Source of the DNA: Methanobacteriota archaeon
Lineage (GTDB): Archaea > Methanobacteriota > Methanobacteria > Methanobacteriales > Methanobacteriaceae
Length of the DNA: 5,371 nucleotides
Assembly: GCA_023436175.1 (NCBI GenBank)
Contig: JAEZKE010000087.1
Coordinates: 1 to 5,371 of the forward strand
Direction: 5' to 3'
Shown here: positions 1 to 5,256 of the stretch, in pieces
Position numbering within the stretch: position 1 is the stretch's first letter
Layout of the letters: every line of letters starts with the position of its first letter
The notes under the pieces: generated by a model
Database searches by the model: none
The model's input: the letters and a program-made list of their open reading frames with translations, nothing else
Told to the model about the DNA's origin: nothing
Position numbers and translations under genes: made by a program

Positions 1-399
1 GAAAAAGCAGGGGAAGAAGCGATTTCAATGGCAAGTTTGGGCGGCACTATCATTGTTTTATATGTAATTGATGCAGATTACCTGAATGCACTACCTCAAC
101 AGGATTTAAGGGATCAGCTCAGCGAAAACTTAAAAAGAGAGGGAAAAGAGGCTGTTGAAAAATTTAAAAAAGAATTAGAAGAGGAACAGTGTGCAGGTAA
201 ATGTCCAAATGTTAATCTCGTAACTATGATTAAAGAAGGCAAACCTGCCGATGTTATAGTTAAAACCGCTGAAGAAGAGGGTATAGATCAGATAGTGCTT
301 GGAAAATCTGGTAAACACGGTATAGAGAAATTTTTGCTTGGAAGTACTGCAGATAGGGTAGTGAGGGAATCAAAGGTTCCTGTTGATGTAGTATCTTAA
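1..399 (+). CDS. Universal stress protein (UspA family), 5' end outside window
   Basis: Small cytoplasmic nucleotide-binding protein of the UspA superfamily. The reading frame is open from base 1, and the first residues (EKAGEEAISMAS) match the helix after the first strand of UspA proteins. The ATG at 28 is therefore internal, and roughly 15 residues (strand 1 with the usual DGS-type motif) are missing to the left. The visible part is 132 residues. A beta strand TIIVLYVID is followed by a charged helical stretch rich in Lys and Glu. Near the C-terminus, bases 301-348 encode GKSGKHGIEKFLLGST, which fits the ATP-binding signature G-x2-G-x9-G-S/T, so this is probably an ATP-binding type of Usp. 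The final strand is VPVDVVS, where the family usually has VPVLVV. Archaeal Usp proteins are linked to stress and energy state, but the exact role here cannot be read from sequence. The family call is firm. Confidence 0.93.
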   Translation, partial: EKAGEEAISMASLGGTIIVLYVIDADYLNALPQQDLRDQLSENLKREGKEAVEKFKKELEEEQCAGKCPNVNLVTMIKEGKPADVIVKTAEEEGIDQIVLGKSGKHGIEKFLLGSTADRVVRESKVPVDVVS

Positions 400-453
400 A
401 TGATAAGCTAAAATGGGAGTTTGCGGCAGGATATTATAATAAATTAAATTCAA

Positions 454-463
454 TTTCTTTTTT
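454..463 (+). terminator. Possible T-rich terminator after the Usp gene
   Basis: A pyrimidine run TTTCTTTTTT lies about 55 bases past the Usp stop codon. Archaeal RNA polymerase commonly terminates at T-tracts without a strong hairpin, and only a weak A/T stem precedes this one. It is plausible from position only. Confidence 0.35.
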
Positions 464-516
464 AGACTTAAACTTCATGATTGCTCCAAAACGCATGTTT
501 TTGAATTATTAATTAT

Positions 517-539
517 AAAAAAATTTAAATTATTTAAAT
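517..539 (+). promoter_or_regulatory. Putative BRE/TATA promoter of the DUF63 gene
   Basis: An A-run followed by TTTAAATTATTTAAAT sits about 15-35 bases before the ATG at 553. In archaea the TATA box lies about 25 bases before the transcription start, so a box at about 523-530 would place the start at or very near the ATG. No Shine-Dalgarno sequence is present, which fits a leaderless mRNA. The region is so AT-rich that the exact box cannot be fixed. Confidence 0.4.
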
Positions 540-552
540 CTCTATTAAATCT

Positions 553-1353
553 ATGTTTTCAGATATTTCAGAGTTCATACAGCAAAATTTTCTTTACCTT
601 CATCCAGGATATACGGCCTTAAATACAGTAGTTTTTGGGATTATACTTGGAATTGCTGTTATATTAATTATAAAAATGTTTAACTACATTAAAAAAGATC
701 CCAAAGATCTCATAGTTCCTTTAGTTCCATTTATATTCTTTGGATCGAGTGCAAGGGCACTTGTAGATAATGGAATTTATCCTCTTGTTTTATGGCTTGT
801 TACCCCAGGGATTTATATTTTAACGGGTCTTGTAACAATTGTCACACTACTTACATCTGTTTATGTAGAAAAGAAGACTAAATTTGATTACAGGTACTTT
901 ATACTTATTGTGGGAATTATTTTATGTATTCCCAATATTTTAAACATTAATCATCTAAATTGGATTGCATTTTTTGAGGTTGTTGGCACATGGGCAGCTA
1001 TATCTTCAATATTTGTACTTTTAGGGAAAAAATGGGGCCTTTTAAAGGATAAAGTTAATTTAAGTGTTCTTTCAGCCCATTTATTTGATGCCTCAGCCAC
1101 GTTTATTGCAATTGATTTTTACGGCTACGGCGAGCAGCACGTGCTTCCAAATGCACTTATGAACCTTACAGGTACAGCAGCTGTTATGTTTCCTTTAAAA
1201 ATAGCAGTTATTCTAACAGCACTTTATGTCGTAGATGAATACGTGGAAGATGATGTCATTAGAAACATGTTGAAGTTAGCTATATTCATTTTAGGGCTTG
1301 CTCCGGGTCTCAGGGATTTCTTGAGTTTGAGTATGGGCACATATTTATTGTAA
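553..1353 (+). CDS. DUF63 family archaeal integral membrane protein
   Basis: Polytopic membrane protein of unknown function, 266 residues, recognised as the archaeal DUF63 family. About seven or eight hydrophobic segments are visible, near residues 25-43, 52-66, 78-103, 114-130, 137-157, 173-189, 205-226 and 237-251. Conserved polar motifs lie close to or within them: GSSARALVDNG (64-74), HLFDASATFIAIDFYGYGEQH (176-196) and GLAPGLRDFLSL (248-259). Such His, Asp, Glu and Arg residues in membrane context suggest a catalytic or transport site, but no activity is established that I know of. The start at 553 fits the short N-terminal segment before the first membrane helix, and the next in-frame ATG is codon 42, inside that helix. 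There is no ribosome binding site upstream, which suggests leaderless translation. A stem-loop and T-run follow the stop codon. The family call is strong; the function is unknown. Confidence 0.9.
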   Translation: MFSDISEFIQQNFLYLHPGYTALNTVVFGIILGIAVILIIKMFNYIKKDPKDLIVPLVPFIFFGSSARALVDNGIYPLVLWLVTPGIYILTGLVTIVTLLTSVYVEKKTKFDYRYFILIVGIILCIPNILNINHLNWIAFFEVVGTWAAISSIFVLLGKKWGLLKDKVNLSVLSAHLFDASATFIAIDFYGYGEQHVLPNALMNLTGTAAVMFPLKIAVILTALYVVDEYVEDDVIRNMLKLAIFILGLAPGLRDFLSLSMGTYLL

Positions 1354-1364
1354 GTTTCAGGATC

Positions 1365-1413
1365 AATCAGCAAATTAAGTTTAATTAAAAGCTGATTAAT
1401 AAAATTCATTTTT
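1365..1413 (+). terminator. Stem-loop plus T-run after the DUF63 gene
   Basis: AATCAGC (1365-1371) pairs perfectly with GCTGATT (1391-1397). Inside it, AATTA (1373-1377) can pair with TAATT (1382-1386). Five T residues follow at 1409-1413. It begins 12 bases after the DUF63 stop codon, so it may end that transcript. The 11-base gap between stem and T-run is larger than in a classic intrinsic terminator. Confidence 0.4.
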
Positions 1414-1420
1414 ATAGTTA
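1411..1420 (+). promoter_or_regulatory. Weak TATA candidate for leuA
   Basis: TTTATAGTTA resembles an archaeal TATA box and would give a transcription start near 1440-1445, with a leader of about 50 bases before the leuA ATG. It overlaps the T-run of the preceding stem-loop. No leucine-codon leader peptide or clear attenuator was seen between it and leuA. Confidence 0.25.
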
Positions 1421-1477
1421 TTATCCTAAATCTTTTATTGAAGTATTCTCAAATACAAGTATACAAATTGCCAAACC

Positions 1478-1485
1478 AAGGAGAG
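1478..1485 (+). promoter_or_regulatory. Ribosome binding site of leuA
   Basis: AAGGAGAG, with GGAG ending seven bases before the ATG at 1491, is a good match to the archaeal anti-Shine-Dalgarno sequence. It fixes the leuA start. Confidence 0.85.
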
Positions 1486-1490
1486 ATATT

Positions 1491-3008
1491 ATGTATATAG
1501 AAAAAGTAAAAAACGAGATGAAGCTGCCGGAAACGGTAAGAATATTTGATACCACCCTAAGAGATGGTGAACAGACGCCAGGAGTTGCAATGACTGTAGA
1601 TGAAAAGGTAAGAATTGCAAAAAGGCTTGATGAGCTCGGTGTCAATGTAATAGAAGCTGGATTTCCTGCTTCTTCAAGCGGTGAAGTAGAAGCAGCTGGT
1701 GAAATCCTTAAACTGGGGCTAAATGCCCGGATTTGTGGTTTGGCAAGACCATTAAAAGGTGATCTGGACGCAGCAATTGATGCTGACGTGGATTACATAC
1801 ATACATTCATTGGTACATCTCCCCTTCACAGAGAATTCAAACTTAAAATGGGTAAAGAAGAAATTTTAAGTAAATCAGTAGATGCAGTTGAATATATAAA
1901 AGATCATGGTATTGTGGCTGAATTTTCAGCAGAGGACGCTACAAGGACAGAACTTGATTATTTAAAGGAAATTTATAACGCGGTTGAAGATGCGGGAGTG
2001 GACTGTATCAACGTTCCGGATACAGTAGGAGTTATGGTCCCAACTTCTATGAAATGGCTTGTAATGGATCTTAAATCAGAATTAAATGTTCCAATCAGCG
2101 TGCACTGCCATAACGACTTTGGACTTGCAGTTGCAAATTCACTTGCTTCTGTAGAAGCTGGGGCTGACCAGGTTCATGCAACTATAAATGGATTAGGTGA
2201 ACGGGCTGGGAATGCAGCTCTGGAAGAAGTTGTAATGGCTCTTCTTACACGGTATGACCTAAAAATGGATCTTAAAACAGAACGTCTTGTAAACCTTTCA
2301 GAATTTGTTTCAAGAATTACAGGGGTTAAAATGCCTCCAAATAAAGCTATTGTGGGAGAAAATGCATTTGCTCATGAGGCTGGAATTCATGTACATGGGG
2401 TGCTTGCAAAAGCTGAAACATACGAGCCAATAACTCCTGAAATGGTTGGCCATACCCGAAGAATTGTTTTAGGAAAACACACTGGTGCAAACGCCATAAA
2501 ATCAAAGCTTGATGAATATGGAATAGAATTAAATGGGGACCAGTTTGGGAAAGTATTTAATCAGATTAAAGCGCTTGGAGATAAGGGAAAATGTATCACA
2601 GACGCTGATTTAAGGGCTATAGCTGAGAGCATTCTGGGAAGGGCAAAAGAAGAAATAGTAAAACTTGAAGGGTTCTCAGTAATGACTGGAAACAGCGTGC
2701 TGCCCACAGCCACAGTAAAACTCAGCATCGACGGAGAAATTAAGACAGCCGCAAAAACAGGAGTAGGTCCAGTAGACGCTGCAATAAATGCTATTCAACG
2801 TGCTGTAGGTGAAACTGCCGATATAGAACTTCAGGAATATAATATAGAAGCTATAACTGGGGGAACTAATGCTCTTGCTGAAGTTTTCGTTATAATGGGA
2901 GATAAAGAAGGTAACAAGGCAACTGGACGATCTACCACAGAAGATATTGTTATGGCCAGTGTTGAAGCAGTTCTAGACGCAATAAATAAAATACTGATTT
3001 TAAGATAG
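1491..3008 (+). CDS. leuA: 2-isopropylmalate synthase (LeuA), regulatory domain present
   Basis: Condenses acetyl-CoA with 2-oxoisovalerate to give 2-isopropylmalate, the committed step of leucine synthesis, in the cytoplasm. The protein has 505 residues. A DRE-TIM barrel spans about 14-280, with the signature DTTLRDGEQTPGV (20-32; Arg24 and Asp25 at the active site). The metal-binding motif is HCHNDFGLA (205-213; His205, His207), and a second signature is NGLGERAGNAALEE (233-246). Linker subdomains contain FAHEAGIHVHG (293-303) and GKHTGA (328-333). A C-terminal regulatory domain (about 385-505) carries GVGPVDAAINA (424-434). In LeuA this domain binds leucine for feedback inhibition, so allosteric control is likely. 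Methanogens have three related enzymes. Homocitrate synthase AksA is about 100 residues shorter because it lacks the regulatory domain, so it is excluded. Citramalate synthase CimA has the domain, but its substrate-pocket region differs from HTFIGTSPLHREFKLKM (104-120), which looks like LeuA. CimA remains the main alternative. Confidence 0.86.
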   Translation: MYIEKVKNEMKLPETVRIFDTTLRDGEQTPGVAMTVDEKVRIAKRLDELGVNVIEAGFPASSSGEVEAAGEILKLGLNARICGLARPLKGDLDAAIDADVDYIHTFIGTSPLHREFKLKMGKEEILSKSVDAVEYIKDHGIVAEFSAEDATRTELDYLKEIYNAVEDAGVDCINVPDTVGVMVPTSMKWLVMDLKSELNVPISVHCHNDFGLAVANSLASVEAGADQVHATINGLGERAGNAALEEVVMALLTRYDLKMDLKTERLVNLSEFVSRITGVKMPPNKAIVGENAFAHEAGIHVHGVLAKAETYEPITPEMVGHTRRIVLGKHTGANAIKSKLDEYGIELNGDQFGKVFNQIKALGDKGKCITDADLRAIAESILGRAKEEIVKLEGFSVMTGNSVLPTATVKLSIDGEIKTAAKTGVGPVDAAINAIQRAVGETADIELQEYNIEAITGGTNALAEVFVIMGDKEGNKATGRSTTEDIVMASVEAVLDAINKILILR

Positions 3009-3100
3009 TTAAATTATCTTGAAATAATTATTTAAAACAGTTTTAATATTTTAAGATGATTTTTATCTATTTAAATCGTAAATAACACTGTTTTAATATT

Positions 3101-3113
3101 CTTTTTATTTTTA
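3101..3113 (+). terminator. Probable T-rich terminator of leuA
   Basis: CTTTTTATTTTTA, two T5 tracts, lies about 95 bases past the leuA stop. Archaeal termination typically occurs at such oligo-T tracts. There is no strong hairpin here. Confidence 0.4.
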
Positions 3114-3219
3114 AACTCTTTATAAAAAATAATATTTCTTTAAAATATTAATACAATTGATTTTAAACTACTTTTAATAGTACAATACTTTGAATCTGTA
3201 TTAATGGTTTAAAAACGCC

Positions 3220-3232
3220 TTAAATAATTAAA
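3220..3232 (+). promoter_or_regulatory. Candidate TATA region of the first receiver-PAS gene
   Basis: TTAAATAATTAAA is a TATA-like stretch that would put the transcription start near 3250. That leaves about 40 bases of leader before the ATG at 3291 and would exclude the in-frame ATG at 3249 from the mRNA. The assignment is tentative because the surroundings are uniformly AT-rich. Confidence 0.3.
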
Positions 3233-3278
3233 GTATTAATATGCGTAAATGCAAATGTTAAATCAATTTATAAAAAGT

Positions 3279-3283
3279 AGAGG
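3279..3283 (+). promoter_or_regulatory. Ribosome binding site supporting the start at 3291
   Basis: AGAGG lies seven bases before the ATG at 3291. It is only one base from the ATG at 3285, too close for that codon, and no comparable site precedes the ATG at 3249 or 3255. It therefore decides the start together with the protein alignment. Confidence 0.55.
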
Positions 3284-3290
3284 CATGTCA

Positions 3291-4043
3291 ATGAGTAACG
3301 CAAGAATTCTGGTTGTTGAAGATGAAAGGATTACAGCAGAAGACATAAAGGAAGGGCTTAAAAGCTTAGGTTATGAAGTACCTGCAGTGGTTCATTCTGG
3401 TGAGGAAGCTGTTTGTAAGGCAGGGGAACTTCAGCCGGATCTTGTTCTTATGGATATTAAACTTGAAGGCGAAATGGACGGTATAGAAGCTGCAGGAGAA
3501 ATTAAAAAGTATTTTGATATACCTGTGATTTATTTAACTGCATATTCAGATGAAAGTACTATAGAACGGGCAAAAATGACAGAACCCTCGGGTTATGTTC
3601 TTAAAGAACCATCTGGATTTGTTCATAAGCCATTTAAAGAGAGTGAATTACATAGTACTATTGAATTAACACTTTATAGACATGAAATAGAAAAAAATCA
3701 TGATCAATGGCTTTCAACGATGCTTGGGAGTATAAATGATGCTTTAATTGCCACAGATGAAAATGGAAAAATTAGATTCATGAACCATATTGCAGAAGAT
3801 ATTACGGGCTGGATACGGGAAGAAGCGATTAACAAAGATTTAGTTGATGTTTTTAATATCCAATGCGAGGAATTTGGCACCATAAATGGATTTAAACTTG
3901 ATGTTAATGAATATTCCATGGATCGAGTTATGTTAAACGATAAAAACGGGACAAAAATTCCGATTAGTGCTAATTTAAATCATATTAAAGATGATAAAGG
4001 AAATATAAGTGGAATAGCTTTAGTTTTCCGTGATCTTACATAA
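3291..4043 (+). CDS. Response regulator: receiver domain plus single PAS domain, no kinase
   Basis: Cytoplasmic two-component signalling protein, 250 residues. The receiver domain (1-125) has the acidic pair Glu10-Asp11, phospho-acceptor Asp55 in LVLMDIKLEG, Thr83 in YLTAYS and a switch lysine. Thr83 to Lys105 is 22 residues, the usual receiver spacing. However, an extra octapeptide follows before Pro-Phe: EPSGYVLK (98-105) is repeated as EPSGFVHK (106-113). A short helical linker (126-140) leads to one PAS domain (about 141-250, core DALIATDENGKIRFMN, ending ALVFRDLT). The protein stops where related proteins continue into a histidine kinase, so its output must be a partner protein; the PAS ligand is unknown. 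In-frame ATGs exist at 3249 and 3255, but residue 1 at 3291 aligns exactly with the start of the downstream paralogue and has the better ribosome site. The receiver is about 68% identical (89 of 130, hand count) to the next gene product. Confidence 0.88.
   Translation: MSNARILVVEDERITAEDIKEGLKSLGYEVPAVVHSGEEAVCKAGELQPDLVLMDIKLEGEMDGIEAAGEIKKYFDIPVIYLTAYSDESTIERAKMTEPSGYVLKEPSGFVHKPFKESELHSTIELTLYRHEIEKNHDQWLSTMLGSINDALIATDENGKIRFMNHIAEDITGWIREEAINKDLVDVFNIQCEEFGTINGFKLDVNEYSMDRVMLNDKNGTKIPISANLNHIKDDKGNISGIALVFRDLT
3582..3629 (+). repeat. In-frame tandem 24-base duplication at the receiver switch lysine
   Basis: Bases 3582-3605 encode EPSGYVLK and 3606-3629 encode EPSGFVHK. By hand count the two units agree at 18 of 24 bases, with most changes at third positions. 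The first lysine (105) sits at the normal distance from Thr83, while the second (113) is the one followed by Pro-Phe. This looks like an old in-frame tandem duplication inside the receiver fold. Confidence 0.8.
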
Positions 4044-4078
4044 AAATTGTATTTAAATGGATCATGATAATATTGGTT

Positions 4079-4087
4079 AAGGGGGGG
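4079..4087 (+). promoter_or_regulatory. Poly-G ribosome binding site of second receiver-PAS gene
   Basis: AAGGGGGGG ends six bases before the ATG at 4094. The run of seven G is the only such tract in the window and stands in the position of a Shine-Dalgarno sequence. It can pair with the CCUCC anti-Shine-Dalgarno using a G-U pair, and in several registers. A TATTTAAAT box (4050-4058) further upstream could drive a separate transcript with a very short leader, but co-transcription with the gene 50 bases upstream is equally possible. Confidence 0.65.
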
Positions 4088-4093
4088 TAAGAT

Positions 4094-4861
4094 ATGGCAG
4101 TCGCTCAGATTATGGTTGTTGAAGATGAAAGGATTACAGCAAAAGATATAAAGATTGCACTGGAAAGTGCAGGATATGGGGTTGCTGATTTAGTTTTCTC
4201 TGGTGAAGAGGCTGTTCGTAGGGCAGAAGAGCTTCAGCCGGATCTTGTTCTTATGGATATTAAACTTGAAGGTGAAATGGACGGTATAGAAGCTGCAACG
4301 CAAATCAGAGAACGTTATGACATACCTGTAATTTACTTAACTGCATATTCAAATGCAGGTATTGTGCAGAGAGCTAAAATGACAGAACCTGCAGGCTATC
4401 TTCTTAAAGAACAATTTGGATTCCTTACTAAACCTTTTGAAGAGAGTGAACTGAATACTACAATTGAAATAGCTCTTTACAATCATAGAATTGAAAAAAG
4501 ACTTAGAAATCGTGAACAGTGGCTTGCTGCAATACTTAAAAGTGTAAACGATGCTGTAATAGCTACAGATTCTAAAGGCAGGATTAAATTTATGAATCCT
4601 GTTGCTGAAGATCTTACGGGATGGATACAGGAAGAAGCAATAGGAGAAGACTTAGATAAGATATTCAAAATTTTGAGTAAAGAATCCATAAAACTTAATC
4701 CTTCATCTGGAAATGCTATAACTGATTTTTTCGATAAAACTGTAATAACATCTAAAGATGAAACTAAAATACTTGTTAGTGGTAGTGTTACACCTATTAA
4801 AGATGAGACAGGAAATGCTGACGGTTTAGCTGTGGTCTTTAGAAAGTATAGGCGGAATTAA
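4094..4861 (+). CDS. Response regulator: receiver domain plus single PAS domain (paralogue of preceding gene)
   Basis: Tandem paralogue of the gene ending 50 bases upstream; 255 residues, cytoplasmic. The receiver domain (1-125) has Glu10-Asp11, phospho-acceptor Asp55 in LVLMDIKLEG and Thr83. It carries the same 8-residue insertion, EPAGYLLK (98-105) then EQFGFLTK (106-113) before Pro-Phe, so the insertion predates the gene duplication. The helical linker (about 126-144) is three residues longer than in the paralogue. One PAS domain (about 145-250) has the core DAVIATDSKGRIKFMNPVAEDLTGW. The chain ends with VVFRKYRRN, just past the last PAS strand, with no kinase or DNA-binding domain. It probably receives a phosphate from a separate histidine kinase and signals by protein contact; that is inference. 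PAS halves have diverged more than receivers, suggesting different sensory inputs. The start is fixed by the poly-G ribosome site and the alignment. Confidence 0.9.
   Translation: MAVAQIMVVEDERITAKDIKIALESAGYGVADLVFSGEEAVRRAEELQPDLVLMDIKLEGEMDGIEAATQIRERYDIPVIYLTAYSNAGIVQRAKMTEPAGYLLKEQFGFLTKPFEESELNTTIEIALYNHRIEKRLRNREQWLAAILKSVNDAVIATDSKGRIKFMNPVAEDLTGWIQEEAIGEDLDKIFKILSKESIKLNPSSGNAITDFFDKTVITSKDETKILVSGSVTPIKDETGNADGLAVVFRKYRRN
4385..4432 (+). repeat. Diverged tandem 24-base duplication, counterpart of that in the paralogue
   Basis: Bases 4385-4408 encode EPAGYLLK and 4409-4432 encode EQFGFLTK, at the same residue numbers (98-113) as in the upstream gene. The two units agree at 14 of 24 bases by hand count, so this copy has diverged further, but Glu, Gly, an aromatic residue, Leu and the terminal Lys are kept in both. 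Confidence 0.65.
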
Positions 4862-4933
4862 ATTGAATGTTATTTTTAGTGCAGTGATTTAGAAAATAAA
4901 ACTTTTAACTGAATTAATTACAGTTATTAAATG

Positions 4934-5082
4934 TAAATTTGTTGATAAGATTAAAATAGATTTGTGGTGTACTGTATAATTTATTTGGGACTAAAAAGTC
5001 TGAATAGTTCTAAATTAATAGTATGCTATTTAATAATATTAATTTTACTAAAAATGGCTAATTTGATTTTATCAACAATTTA
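4934..5082 (+). other. Long-range inverted repeat; possible structured RNA element
   Basis: The 17 bases at 4939-4955 can pair along their whole length with 5062-5078: 15 Watson-Crick pairs and two G-U pairs when read as + strand RNA. Ten of them (TTGTTGATAA with TTATCAACAA) are a perfect inverted repeat. Skipping T4938, four more pairs form outward (4934-4937 with 5079-5082). After one A-A mismatch, three form inward (4957-4959 with 5058-5060). The enclosed stretch holds GGACT-AAAA-AGTCT (4988-5001), AATAG-TATG-CTATT (5017-5030) and AAATTAAT/ATTAATTT (5012-5019, 5038-5045), the last two mutually exclusive in part. It could be a small RNA, a long 3' UTR structure or an old mobile remnant; no clear promoter was found for it. 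Confidence 0.35.
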
Positions 5083-5138
5083 AACGATTATTTAATCTGA
5101 GAAAGTTATTAATAATAATTATTACCTCTAATTATTGA

Positions 5139-5174
5139 TTATAATCCTTTTATTCCCATAATAAGAGATTATAA
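5139..5174 (+). promoter_or_regulatory. Strong bulged hairpin just upstream of the alba promoter
   Basis: TTATAATC (5139-5146) pairs with GATTATAA (5167-5174), and TTTTATT (5148-5154) with AATAAGA (5160-5166). C5147 is a single bulge and the loop is CCCAT. That is 15 pairs, one of them U-G in + strand RNA. It ends about 24 bases before the alba TATA box. As DNA it could be an operator; as RNA it could end read-through from upstream, although no T-run follows. Confidence 0.45.
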
Positions 5175-5191
5175 GGCTAAGTATGCAAAAC

Positions 5192-5205
5192 ATAAACTAT
5201 ATATA
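5192..5205 (+). promoter_or_regulatory. TATA promoter of alba
   Basis: ATAAAC followed by TATATATA (5198-5205) is the clearest archaeal BRE/TATA element in the window. It predicts a transcription start near 5225-5230 and a leader of about 40 bases, which suits an abundant chromatin protein. Confidence 0.7.
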
Positions 5206-5256
5206 TTAATTAGGGAATTATAGTAATATTAGACCAAATTAACATGGTTATTCTTT

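Larger units (their letters stand above)
3009..3290. other. AT-rich intergenic region between leuA and first receiver-PAS gene
   Basis: No gene was found in this 282-base gap. It holds a T-rich stretch that probably ends leuA (3101-3113), a 15-base odd-length palindrome TTAAAACAGTTTTAA (3032-3046), and an 11-base direct repeat GTTTTAATATT at 3040-3050 and 3090-3100, exactly 50 bases apart. An 8-base inverted repeat AATACTTT/AAAGTATT (3184-3191, 3230-3237) flanks the candidate promoter of the next gene. Because the composition is strongly A/T, the all-A/T repeats are weak evidence of function. Confidence 0.6.
4862..5191. other. AT-rich intergenic region with multiple inverted repeats
   Basis: No protein gene, tRNA or rRNA was seen on either strand in this stretch before the alba promoter. 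After the receiver-PAS stop there is a short T5 tract (4873-4877) that could terminate transcription. A hairpin TAACTG/CAGTTA (4906-4911, 4921-4926) follows, then a long-range stem (4934-5082) enclosing smaller hairpins. A 12-base palindrome TAATAATTATTA (5113-5124) and a strong bulged hairpin (5139-5174) come next. This density of pairing goes beyond one terminator, so a non-coding RNA or a protein-binding region is possible. Confidence 0.6.

Noticed and set aside
28..399. ATG at 28 as the true start of the stress protein
   Set aside because: The frame is open to base 1, and the nine upstream residues fit the first helix of the Usp fold. Starting at 28 would delete strand 1, so the gene is simply cut by the window edge.
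1224..1645. Two open frames on the - strand (1224-1409 and 1421-1645)
   Set aside because: They lie largely antisense to the DUF63 and leuA genes, have no ribosome site or recognisable domain, and their composition is what antisense of coding DNA gives.
1491..3008. Homocitrate synthase (AksA) or citramalate synthase (CimA) instead of LeuA
   Set aside because: AksA lacks the C-terminal regulatory domain that is plainly present. CimA has a different substrate-pocket segment from HTFIGTSPLHR as I recall it. CimA is not fully excluded without an alignment.
3704..3919. - strand open frame opposite the first PAS domain
   Set aside because: A similar shadow frame appears at the matching place in the paralogue (4483-4689). 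This follows from shared coding sequence on the + strand, not from a real antisense gene.
4043..4093. Frameshift separating the first receiver-PAS gene from a lost kinase domain
   Set aside because: The sequence after the stop codon shows no kinase-like or PAS-like residues in any frame before the next gene starts, and the paralogue ends at the same point, so the short form appears genuine.
4934..5082. Inverted repeat as an intact miniature transposable element
   Set aside because: The repeats are far apart from typical MITE ends in quality, no target-site duplication is visible at the outer edges, and no second copy occurs in the window.
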